24,591 nt of DNA, from assembly GCA_902463265.1 (NCBI GenBank), contig CABQEV010000028.1, forward strand, positions 1 through 24,591, read 5' to 3'. The position numbers and the translations under genes are program-made. This DNA comes from UMGS1889 sp900556055. GTDB lineage: Bacteria > Bacillota > Clostridia > Oscillospirales > Ruminococcaceae. Below, piece after piece: positions 7,801 to 14,436 of the stretch; the stretch's first letter is position 1; every line of letters begins with the position of its first letter. Under the pieces are notes generated by a model. The model made no database searches, was not told the origin of the DNA, and saw nothing but the letters and a program-made list of their open reading frames with translations.

Positions 7801-9321
7801 TCTTTTTCTAAGTTCCGCCGCCGTCCTGTATAACGTGCTTTCGCGTGATTCGCTGTCAAATCCGAGGAGCCTGCATTCGCCGCCGTTCATAAAGGCATGG
7901 GGAAGCCATTTCACCCATGAATATCTTTTTCTGTCCGTATCTGTGCCGAGAAATGCGATCTTGACATCGGAATAGCAGTGCAGAGCAGCAGTCTGGCAAA
8001 TGATATTGTTCACAATAAACGGAAGCTTTTCGCTGTCACCCGCAATGCCTATTATCTTGTGCGATAAAAGGCTCATGCGGGAAACGCAGCCGTCAATAAG
8101 CTCAAAGCTTTCCTGAAGCTCATGGGGATATCCCGCAAGCTCGTCATCATTCATCGAAAAGCGCTGCTTGGAAACAGCCGTTTCCGCAGGCGATTTCACC
8201 TTTCCCCGTCCGAGACGGATAGTCAGAAAATCGCTTTGAAAGATATTTCTGTTCCATAGTATCTTCTTTTCGGCGGCAAAATACAGTTCCTCAGATGAAA
8301 GATAGCTTTCCTCTATTATCTCCCTGTTTTTCTTCTGCTTATCTTCAAGAAGCTGCCTGTTGTTCTCTATATATTTTGAATATGCCTCAACTCTTTCCTT
8401 TTCATCGGATGCGAGCATTTTTTTGTTGTATATCTGATGTGCCAAAGCCCAGCAAGTGCCTATCAGTGCAGAAAGAATGACCGATAAAGCTGTTCCGAGA
8501 TACATTATCCCCGAACGTCCCGAACCTGATGTCGAAACAATATTCACAAGCACGGAAACGAGAATAGGGATAGGCATAGTGACCGACGGACCGATTATAA
8601 AAATAAGCGGCTGTTCACGCAGTTTCTGCTTTGCAGGCGGATCATCTATCTCGACAGTTTCCGTGTCCAGCGGACGTATGCGGCGGGGCGCTCTCGAAAA
8701 ATATGAGCTGTCCTCAACTGTCTCAGTGTTCACAAGTCCCGCAATATCCGCCTTTTTCAGCTTTGTCTCAACGCAGTCATTTTCGCATACGGCAATTATA
8801 TTTCCGAGGAAGATCAGCTTGTGTCCCGTAACATATATCGTATCGAAAATATTGAGCTTATTCTCTCCGACCACCCTTTTTCCGTTTATGTACGTGCCGT
8901 TTTTGCTGCTGTCGGAGAGTACATATCCGCCGTCTGAAGCGGTTATAACGCAGTGATGCGAGCCTGTGAATTCGTCCTTTATGATGATATCATTGTCCTC
9001 CGCCCTGCCGACAGATGTTATTTCTCCCAGCTGATATTTTGCAAAGGTGTTTTTCTCGGCATGCATCTCCTTTGCCATTACCGCAAACCTGCCGCTGCCA
9101 TGTTCAAGGCGTATTACCGCACCGTCGGAAATTATCGGACTGTCGGAAATAACATTCACCTCGTCAGTTCCGATTATTCTCCATTCGCCTTCATATTCTT
9201 CGAGAAGAAGCGAACAGCCGCAGATGTCCGAAATATCGAGGGTTATCTGCCTGTTGCTGACCGCAGGCAGCGGCAGCTCCGCGATCAGTTCCTTTTGGTT
9301 TATGTATAAAGTATAAGACAT
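4801..9321 (-). CDS. essC: EssC-like type VII secretion ATPase (FHA, TM, FtsK/SpoIIIE domains)
   Basis: The protein has 1506 residues, close to staphylococcal EssC (about 1480). Residues 1-85 look like a divergent FHA. Residues 95-175 are a canonical FHA with GR (105-106), S121/H122 and NGTYINGK (141-148). Two membrane segments lie at about 238-260 and 272-295, followed by a charged coiled region (300-350). ATPase domain 1 has Walker A GTTGSGKS (685-692) and Walker B IIISDEF (D803, E804). Domain 2 has Walker A GTAGSGKT (1022-1029), but its Walker B is VFIDN, with Asn1125 at the catalytic Glu position. Domain 3 has no Walker A (CISGCDFSDLGRP at the expected place) and keeps only a Walker-B-like VFVIIDDM (1393-1400). 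In known T7SS, EssC is the hexameric motor at the membrane that exports WXG100/LXG substrates. The ATG is preceded by AAGGGA seven bases upstream. It follows the LRR gene by 68 bp. Confidence 0.92.
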   Translation of the reverse strand: MSYTLYINQKELIAELPLPAVSNRQITLDISDICGCSLLLEEYEGEWRIIGTDEVNVISDSPIISDGAVIRLEHGSGRFAVMAKEMHAEKNTFAKYQLGEITSVGRAEDNDIIIKDEFTGSHHCVITASDGGYVLSDSSKNGTYINGKRVVGENKLNIFDTIYVTGHKLIFLGNIIAVCENDCVETKLKKADIAGLVNTETVEDSSYFSRAPRRIRPLDTETVEIDDPPAKQKLREQPLIFIIGPSVTMPIPILVSVLVNIVSTSGSGRSGIMYLGTALSVILSALIGTCWALAHQIYNKKMLASDEKERVEAYSKYIENNRQLLEDKQKKNREIIEESYLSSEELYFAAEKKILWNRNIFQSDFLTIRLGRGKVKSPAETAVSKQRFSMNDDELAGYPHELQESFELIDGCVSRMSLLSHKIIGIAGDSEKLPFIVNNIICQTAALHCYSDVKIAFLGTDTDRKRYSWVKWLPHAFMNGGECRLLGFDSESRESTLYRTAAELRKRSVSAEENKDKAILPHIVLFCTSPELIRNSVLCRFMESPAYLGITFILVYGEISRLPNSCGAVIECSEDFSGSYLLDGEITEENKIDFDLVSADDAEKLVRKISGFYVDEASGGAIPSAVDYYDMIGIGKPEHWDLLRHYRSSRSYEGIRSFIGLGAGGEPVILDIHDKKDGPHGLVAGTTGSGKSETLQTFILSIVMNYSPADAAFVLIDYKGGGMANMFEGLPHIAGMVTNLSDEENGGIDRSLTRRACSSLRSEIKRRQSVFKKYGINHIDAYSRLYGGGKASEPMPHLIIISDEFAELKKEQPDFIRELVSISRVGRSLGIHLILATQKPSGVVDDEIQSNSRFRICLRVQDKQDSAGMIMRPDAAFLTESGRAFLLIGSDERFEEFQSGYSGGEYVPHDTVVSAEDSEAVMIAIDGSPAAVHIKGKTDINAVSELEAAVEYIRTQSEILHIPSAAQLWNPPLGREIFLDDIDDTVSEGITAAYGLSDDLERQSQDICRINLADCSNLKICGTAGSGKTTLLQTIIVSAVKKYSPSEFNFYVLDFSSRTFKLFRDLPHCGGAVYEDESDAVKRLITLVSDKISERKKLFERENIGSYREYSKLHKLPLIAVFIDNYKGFSYAYEQYEEILERIMHECVRYGIQFVITAGNQSEIKYKMRSSLVDSICLRMTEKGDYTEFLGRNVDFLPNAVSGRGLTVSGGSVIEFQTFLSVKGSSEAERSAVLKVLFAKLSNKYGDSERAEAIPIIPADASYSSLLDEVGSSDRLPIGYELETAQPYSCLLSEFYCMCISGCDFSDLGRPFGNLISYAEKYNVTLKAVRVNKAVNFDIPEIVEVFETADDIRRLTEYLLGEFSKRNAAVPDYKKDSGGIERDSFMAEKFGRVFVIIDDMAEFCDIVHNTCDKRTVCDLLEDFIKNGKDHGVHFFGGYSSQKKTYLGLSDAFKSENHGMHLGGKVNEQNALRIDIPLPEKIKTTQADNGWSIMDGRINSIFVPGKQ

Positions 9322-9389
9322 TTTATTTTCCCTTTCCGCTGTTTATTGCGGCTTAAAGCCATATGTTCAGCTTTGTTATCTTTTTGATT

Positions 9390-10727
9390 TCAGAAAAATG
9401 ATCCATCGTAATTTGGAAGCGTATTTCTCAGATTATCTATATCTGCCTGATTTACCTGATTATCCGATAACGAAAAATTCTTAAGATTTGTCAGTCCAAA
9501 AAGCGGACTTATATCGCTTATTTGATTATTTGCCAAATTTAAAAACGTAAGATTTTTCAGTTTCGAAAGTGGACTTATGTCACTTATCTGAGTACACGAT
9601 AAAGCCAAATCCGTAATTTTTGTCAGTCCAGAAAGTTGGCTTATATTATTTATCTGATTATAGCTTAAGATTAAAGATGTAAGATTTGTCAATTTAGAAA
9701 GTGGACTTACATCACTTATTTGATTAGAGTACAAAGACAAAGACGTAAGATTTTTCAGTTCAGAAAGTGGGCTTATATCACTTATCTGATTATAGGTCAA
9801 AGACAAAGTCGTAAGATTTTTCAGTCCCGAAAGCGGACTTATATCACTTATTGGATTATAACCTAAAGTCAAATACGTAAGATTTTTCAGTTCAGAAATC
9901 GGGCTTATATCATCTATTTCATTGTAGCAAATCTCCAATGTTTTTACATTATGCAATCTTTTTAAAAAGTTCAAGTCATTAATATGACCACGCTTATATG
10001 TTTTTTTACTTCCATCACCATAAGACAGAGTAAACTCATTATTACCACCGCCACAAAGATACCAGGTTGATTCACAACTTATTAATTCATCACCCCATAT
10101 ATAAACCGTTGTGATACTATCAAGCAGTGCCTGCTCAACATTCGCATCAGGATTCTTTATCAAAAGCCTTACAGCTTCAGCAAATTCATCATTTGTATAT
10201 TCTCTTTGTTGAACTGCCATAGTTGTGATTTCAGCGGTCGTTGTTGTCTCCGCAATAGTAGTTTCCTCCGTTGTTGTTTCAGTTGTTGTCGTCTCAGCAA
10301 TAGTTGTTTCAGCAGTTGTAGTTTCTGTAACGGAAGTTGTTTCAGCAGTCGTTGTCTCCGCAGTCACAACCTCCGCCTTATCCAACTCCTCCAGCAAAGC
10401 CTTTATCCTCTCGTCCCCCGTAAGCTCATAACCCTTTTCAAGCGTTTCTTTAGCCTTTTCGGTATCTCCCAGACCCTTATAAGCCTCGGCAAGTCCGATA
10501 TACGCATCTGCACTCTTAGGCTCGATATTTATAGCATCAGTAAACTCCAGCACAGCCTTATCATAAGAAAGCTCCACAAGATACTGCTGACCGAGTTCAA
10601 GCTTTTCTCCGAGCAGAGATTCCCCGCCCAACTTCTGCGACAGCACTGCCATTGCGCCTATTACTATTACCGCAATGGCTATTGCTATGTAGATCATTAC
10701 CCTTGTTTTCTGACTGATTTTGCTCAT
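9390..10727 (-). CDS. Membrane-anchored TPR protein with Thr-rich stalk and internalin-like LRR domain
   Basis: I chose the ATG at 10727 (445 residues) because the frame's longer opening is a TTG at 10763 that runs through the small gene at 10729-10878. This ATG lies two bases after that gene's stop (TGAGATG). Residues 11-30 are the membrane anchor. Residues 43-112 contain the shared two-unit TPR module. Residues 118-176 are a Thr/Glu-rich stalk (repeated AETTT). Residues 180-245 are a short cap-like region with two Cys. From about 250 to 432 there are about seven 22-residue leucine-rich repeats of the internalin type (LKNLTxLxLxxNQISDISPLSx). Such LRRs normally bind proteins or host ligands. 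No LPXTG sorting motif follows, and the N-terminal helix is the only anchor seen. It lies between the small membrane protein and EssC in the T7SS operon. Confidence 0.88.
   Translation of the reverse strand: MSKISQKTRVMIYIAIAIAVIVIGAMAVLSQKLGGESLLGEKLELGQQYLVELSYDKAVLEFTDAINIEPKSADAYIGLAEAYKGLGDTEKAKETLEKGYELTGDERIKALLEELDKAEVVTAETTTAETTSVTETTTAETTIAETTTTETTTEETTIAETTTTAEITTMAVQQREYTNDEFAEAVRLLIKNPDANVEQALLDSITTVYIWGDELISCESTWYLCGGGNNEFTLSYGDGSKKTYKRGHINDLNFLKRLHNVKTLEICYNEIDDISPISELKNLTYLTLGYNPISDISPLSGLKNLTTLSLTYNQISDISPLSELKNLTSLSLYSNQISDVSPLSKLTNLTSLILSYNQINNISQLSGLTKITDLALSCTQISDISPLSKLKNLTFLNLANNQISDISPLFGLTNLKNFSLSDNQVNQADIDNLRNTLPNYDGSFF
9432..9980 (-). repeat. Leucine-rich repeat array, 66-bp period
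   Basis: About seven to eight imperfect 66-bp units encode 22-residue LRRs with the consensus core NQISDISPLS and LKNLTxLxL. The central units are similar at DNA level (recurring cttatatcacttat and gtaagatttttcag), consistent with expansion by duplication. Confidence 0.85.
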
Positions 10728-10728
10728 C

Positions 10729-10878
10729 TCACTCACCCATTTCCTTATCAATTTTTTCCGCAAGCTTTTTCCTTGCCCTTCCGAATGATGCCAGCATCAC
10801 TGCAAGCACTATGCCCAACAGCAGAAACGCCGCCGCTCCGCCGTACATCATCATCTCTCCCAACGTCAGATCAGCCAT
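10729..10878 (-). CDS. Small single-span membrane protein (49 residues) of the T7SS operon
   Basis: Reading the minus strand from ATG at 10878 gives 49 codons ending in TGA at 10729-10731. The protein starts MADLTLGEMMMYGG. It has one hydrophobic segment at about residues 12-31 (AAAFLLLGIVLAVMLASF) and a basic/amphipathic tail (GRARKKLAEKIDKEMGE). A strong GGAGGGG lies seven bases before the ATG. The start overlaps the kinase stop (ATGGCTGA) and the stop is one base from the ATG of the LRR gene, so it sits in frame-perfect operon position with overlapping junctions on both sides. I do not recognise the family. It could be a small accessory of the T7SS membrane complex in the place where EssA-type proteins act (inference from context only). 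Coding potential rests on the ribosome site, the overlaps and the clean TM-plus-basic-tail pattern. Confidence 0.75.
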   Translation of the reverse strand: MADLTLGEMMMYGGAAAFLLLGIVLAVMLASFGRARKKLAEKIDKEMGE

Positions 10879-13000
10879 TTAAGAACCCCTCCTTTTTCAT
10901 CTGTTGATATGCATCATCAAGACGCTGCATCTCAAAATCCTCATTATCCGTGCAAAGTGTTTGCGCACGCCTGTAATATCCCTCAAACTCGGAATAATTA
11001 CGCTCTCTTTCAGGCTTTTTGCTCTGTATATCTGTTTCAATATAAGCAAGCAGCTTGCATATGGTATATTCATCACCGCCGCTGTTCATCACACCGAGCG
11101 CAAGCTTCTTGGCATATTCATAATTTCCGAGTATCCTGTAAAGCCTTATCAGCGCATAATCCGATTCAAACGACTCCCAGCCTGCATCATTCATCTTTTC
11201 GTAAATGCTGACCGCCTGCGCGTAATATGCATTGTTTCCCGATGCCTGTGCTTCATCGATATACGCCTGACCAAGCATCTCATAAAACGGTGCCGATTTT
11301 TCGATCGGCGCATCATCAAGCGCACTTGTCAGAAAGTCTATCCTGTCCCCTCCGATGGAATTATCCTCGCTGAATGCGGCAGCATATGCATTTCCGCCGA
11401 TAATGTATGCACGATAGCGCAGATCCGCATTGTTAGTCACGGAAATGCACTTTTTCAGATCATTTACAGCTTGAGAATATTCTCCCGAAGCAAACCCGAT
11501 CTCGCCCTTTGCAAACATTATGCTGTCATCGGAAAGCCCGTGTTTTATCGCAATATCCAGTGCATTTTCCGCATCAGCTACCCTTCCGCATCTTGCAAGA
11601 GCGACTGAATAATCACAATAATTATCGGGATCGTCATTTCCGTAAGCAACAGCGTCCTCATAAGCCGATACAGCCGCAGGATAATTCTCCTCTTCCATTC
11701 TGCATCTTCCGAGAAGCCTGTAAAGCTCTGCGGGACGGTAACTTTCGCCCATTACGTCAACAAGCTCTCCCTTGTTGGCGATGCCCTCAATAAATTCAGC
11801 CGTTTTCTCATAATCGCCCGATTCAAAAAGTTCAGCCGCCTGCTTTTCATATGCCTCACAGCGATCGGGATAAAGCTTCTCAGCCATCTGAAAATACTTG
11901 TTGTCCCCGTCTATAAGCGCAACATATTTTGAATACAGCTCCTGCGTTTCCTCGCCTGTCCTGCGGTATCCGATTACGGAAACTATACCCGAAATGCCCA
12001 TTGCCGCAGCCACCAGAAGAACAGCGATCTCCTGCCTTGCAAGCATTGCTTTGTATCTTCTGTCGTATTTTTTGAGATTTTTCATTGCTTTCAGCATTTG
12101 CCCCGCATCGGCAAATCGCTTTGACGGTTCGGGATCCATAGCCTTTGCGATTATAGCCGCAAGACTTTCTGAGAGCTTTCCATCGGCAGTATAGTCAACC
12201 ACTTCTCCGTCTGTTGACACTGCGGGACGCTTTCCCGATGCAATATGCAGCATCGTCGCACCTATCGCATATACATCTGAACGTACATCGACCTTGCATA
12301 CCCTGAGCATATCGCTTTTATCGGGACCTGCTCCCGATTTCGTCAGAAGTGTGCTGTCATCATACTTTGTCTCAGCGACCGATCCATTAACATCAGCCGC
12401 AGTTTTCCCGTCATCATAAACAGTAGGCGCAAGTTCCTTTGACAACTGACGCTTTTTAGGGATATATGTGTACTGCTCAGGCGGGGAATATCCGTCGCTT
12501 ACGCCGACAGCCTTTGTATCACCGTTCAGAAAAAGCGATATATTGTAGTCGATAAGGCATATGCTCCCGTCAGGCTTCAGCATTATATTTGCGGGCTTTA
12601 TGTCACTGTGTATAACAGGCGGTCTCCGAGAATGCAAATACGCCGCTGCCATGCAAAGCTGCAAAGAATAGTTTACCGTCTCACGCTGAGAGAATTTCCG
12701 TCCGCTGTCAAGAAGCGACTGAAACGAGCTTCCTTCTACATATTCCATGACCGTGTATACATTCCCGCCTTCACGGATAAAGTCATATACGATCGGGATA
12801 TAGTCGTTCTTCAGGTTTTTCAGCGTATCCGCCTCCACCCTGTTGTCCAGTACATCCTTAACCTCGTCCTTTATCTCCTTAACGGCAACATACTTCTGCA
12901 ATCCTCTGTGAAACGCCCTGTAAACGTTTCCTCCGCCGCCTGAGCCTAGAAGTTCTTTTATCTCATATTTTTTATCCAGTAAATAACCGTCAGCTAACAT
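10871..13000 (-). CDS. Membrane Ser/Thr protein kinase with extracellular TPR domain
   Basis: The ATG at 13000 (709 residues, MLADGYLLDKKYEI) is preferred over the longer frame start at 13042 because GGAGG lies six bases before it. Residues 8-310 are a protein kinase: glycine loop LGSGGGGNVY (18-27), Lys41 in VAVKEIK, catalytic HSDIKPAN (131-138, Ser in place of the usual Arg), metal-binding D151 in IDYN (instead of DFG), SPPEQ (172-176) and DVRSDVYAIG. About 45 extra residues (185-235) sit between the SPPEQ and DVYAIG motifs. Residues about 324-346 are the single membrane segment. Residues 355-709 are helical TPR-like repeats, predicted outside the cell. It should phosphorylate Ser/Thr and could be sensing through the outer TPRs. 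The layout parallels EssB/YukC of T7SSb (pseudokinase, TM, extracellular helices), but the catalytic residues look intact here. It is first in the leftward operon. Confidence 0.88.
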   Translation of the reverse strand: MLADGYLLDKKYEIKELLGSGGGGNVYRAFHRGLQKYVAVKEIKDEVKDVLDNRVEADTLKNLKNDYIPIVYDFIREGGNVYTVMEYVEGSSFQSLLDSGRKFSQRETVNYSLQLCMAAAYLHSRRPPVIHSDIKPANIMLKPDGSICLIDYNISLFLNGDTKAVGVSDGYSPPEQYTYIPKKRQLSKELAPTVYDDGKTAADVNGSVAETKYDDSTLLTKSGAGPDKSDMLRVCKVDVRSDVYAIGATMLHIASGKRPAVSTDGEVVDYTADGKLSESLAAIIAKAMDPEPSKRFADAGQMLKAMKNLKKYDRRYKAMLARQEIAVLLVAAAMGISGIVSVIGYRRTGEETQELYSKYVALIDGDNKYFQMAEKLYPDRCEAYEKQAAELFESGDYEKTAEFIEGIANKGELVDVMGESYRPAELYRLLGRCRMEEENYPAAVSAYEDAVAYGNDDPDNYCDYSVALARCGRVADAENALDIAIKHGLSDDSIMFAKGEIGFASGEYSQAVNDLKKCISVTNNADLRYRAYIIGGNAYAAAFSEDNSIGGDRIDFLTSALDDAPIEKSAPFYEMLGQAYIDEAQASGNNAYYAQAVSIYEKMNDAGWESFESDYALIRLYRILGNYEYAKKLALGVMNSGGDEYTICKLLAYIETDIQSKKPERERNYSEFEGYYRRAQTLCTDNEDFEMQRLDDAYQQMKKEGFLNG

Positions 13001-13047
13001 CTTTTTCCTCCAAAATGTGTATAAATAAGTATTTTTCCTCATTTAGC

Positions 13048-13053
13048 ATTATA
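13048..13053 (-). promoter_or_regulatory. Candidate -10 element for the leftward T7SS operon
   Basis: The minus strand reads TATAAT, 48 bases ahead of the kinase ATG at 13000. The -35 region at 16-18 bases spacing is poor (ATACAT or similar), so this may be an activator-dependent promoter. It lies in the 160-bp divergent intergenic region. Confidence 0.4.
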
Positions 13054-13089
13054 TTACATTATTTTTCTGAATGTATTTTTTAATTCTAC

Positions 13090-13118
13090 TTGAAATATGT
13101 GCGCAAAAATGTTAAAAT
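13090..13118 (+). promoter_or_regulatory. Sigma-A-type promoter for the rightward gene set
   Basis: TTGAAA (13090-13095), a 17-base spacer and TAAAAT (13113-13118) form a near-consensus housekeeping promoter. Transcription would begin near 13125, about 36 bases before the ATG at 13161. The -10 element lies inside the left arm of the inverted repeat at 13108-13138. Confidence 0.65.
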
Positions 13119-13138
13119 GTACAAGTGCTTTTAACATT
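13108..13138. promoter_or_regulatory. Perfect 10-bp inverted repeat overlapping the promoter (operator candidate)
   Basis: The arms AATGTTAAAA (13108-13117) and TTTTAACATT (13129-13138) are perfect reverse complements separated by 11 bases. The left arm covers the -10 element and the right arm covers the predicted transcript start and leader. This is the geometry of a repressor operator. A dimeric DNA-binding protein, possibly the LytTR protein at 4085-4804, is an obvious candidate, but the arms match the LytTR consensus only weakly. Confidence 0.55.
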
Positions 13139-13160
13139 AACCGGGGGATAGATATACCGA

Positions 13161-14429
13161 ATGAATACCTATAATTCTTTTTTTGAAACAACAAGCCGAA
13201 ATCCGGCGGATATAGTTAAATATCTGAACCTGTATTTCGGATTGAATATTTCCGATGAAGACCACATTTTTACAGCTGATGAGATATTTATAATACTCAG
13301 GGATAAAATGAAAATAGAATCTTTTGGAAAATATCTTGCCGACTACATTTGCAGGAAACCAGAAAATATCAATATTTTTCCGGAGGCCACCGAGGTTCTG
13401 ACGGAATACTGCATCAGCAGAATAAAATCCGCAGGACTTTTAAATTCAAAAAGCATTTTTGATACCGAAAAGCCTGTCATTACCTCAAAGCTGCTGAAAA
13501 AGCAGGTAAAAAACTGGCTTGGCAATGTCTCTCCCTCCCGCGAAAATATTTATATGCTCGCATTCGCCCTTGGAATGAATACCGAGGAGCTTTGCGGATT
13601 TCTCACCAAGGCTCTCAGAGATAAAAACGTCAACTACAAATCCTGTCCCGAGGTGATCTCATTTTACTGCATCAAAAACGGATATGACTATGCATATGCT
13701 CTGACTCTGCTGGAAGCAGCAAAAAGAGAATCAAAGGAACTGCCTGCCCGTTCCGCCGCAAACAATATACTGACAGAAAACTACCGATCCTTTTTTGACA
13801 AAATATCCTCCGATGAAAAGCTGATCGAATATTCCGCTGCGCTTATCTGCGAAGCGCATGATCCCGTATCAAGCCTGTCAGCGGAAATATGCTTCAAGAA
13901 GCTGCTTGAACAGCTGTCGGCGTGCGCTGTCCTTGACAAAAAAATAGCTGTCGAAACGGAAACGGGTGTAAAAATATCATCCGCAAATTCAGTCTCCTTC
14001 GGCACTACAGAACGCTACATATACTATTACACCCCCGAAAAGACGATCCAAGGGCATTATAAAACCGAATCCTATGCCCTGTACAGCAACGGAAATATTA
14101 CAGGTAAAAAAGAAAACCATTTCAAAGACTGCAAATGGTTCTTTTCAACACTTCTGAGACGTTCCGATCTTCAGAAAATGTACAGCAATCAGAAAAGAAT
14201 AACGCGGGATACTATAATCACTCTCGCATTTTTCTGCGTTTGCGAAAGCAATCCGTCCTGCGGAACATATGAATATATTGCGGATATAAATGAATACCTG
14301 AATTTCTGCCGATTTGAACAGATAAATTTCTCATATCCATATGACCTTTTTATTTTCATGTGCCTGCAAACGGACGACCCTATCGCAAGCTTCAGAATGA
14401 TATGGAATATGTCATGGGTAAAGCAGTAA
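13161..14429 (+). CDS. Unknown 422-residue protein, first gene of the divergent unit
   Basis: I do not recognise a named family. The protein is soluble and mostly helical, with no signal peptide or membrane span. Residues 110-185 (KKQVKNWLGNVSPSRENIYMLAFALGMNTEELCGFLTK ... EVISFYCIKNGYDYAYAL) read like the small helical, HTH-like module seen in many uncharacterised clostridial proteins: a 'first-in-line' nucleic-acid-type helix pair followed by an F-L-T-K-A-L and Y-C-x-K-N-G signature. The C-terminal half (about 290-422) is aromatic-rich (RYIYYYTPEKTIQGHYKTESYALYSNGN) and may be a second domain. GGGGG lies 13 bases before the ATG, which is a long spacing. The next gene starts seven bases after the stop. 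A regulator or adaptor for the two membrane proteins that follow is possible, but this is inference only. Confidence 0.8.
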   Translation: MNTYNSFFETTSRNPADIVKYLNLYFGLNISDEDHIFTADEIFIILRDKMKIESFGKYLADYICRKPENINIFPEATEVLTEYCISRIKSAGLLNSKSIFDTEKPVITSKLLKKQVKNWLGNVSPSRENIYMLAFALGMNTEELCGFLTKALRDKNVNYKSCPEVISFYCIKNGYDYAYALTLLEAAKRESKELPARSAANNILTENYRSFFDKISSDEKLIEYSAALICEAHDPVSSLSAEICFKKLLEQLSACAVLDKKIAVETETGVKISSANSVSFGTTERYIYYYTPEKTIQGHYKTESYALYSNGNITGKKENHFKDCKWFFSTLLRRSDLQKMYSNQKRITRDTIITLAFFCVCESNPSCGTYEYIADINEYLNFCRFEQINFSYPYDLFIFMCLQTDDPIASFRMIWNMSWVKQ

Positions 14430-14436
14430 ACCCGAT

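Noticed and set aside
7126..7833. 235-residue plus-strand frame inside the EssC gene
   Set aside because: It is antisense to conserved FtsK/SpoIIIE motifs, has an incoherent composition and no ribosome site.
9432..9980. Possible CRISPR or satellite repeat from 66-bp periodicity
   Set aside because: The period matches 22-residue leucine-rich repeats in an open reading frame.
10728..10763. TTG start at 10763 for the LRR protein
   Set aside because: It runs through the 49-residue gene in another frame, whereas the ATG at 10727 follows that gene's stop directly and gives a normal short cytoplasmic start before the TM helix.
10206..10907. 233-residue plus-strand frame over the LRR, small membrane protein and kinase ends
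   Set aside because: It is Cys/Ser/Leu-rich, antisense to three well-supported genes, and follows the Thr-rich stalk codons.
13001..13042. Longer start for the Ser/Thr kinase at 13042
   Set aside because: The ATG at 13000 has GGAGG six bases upstream and begins right before the kinase fold; the longer start would leave too little room for the leftward promoter.
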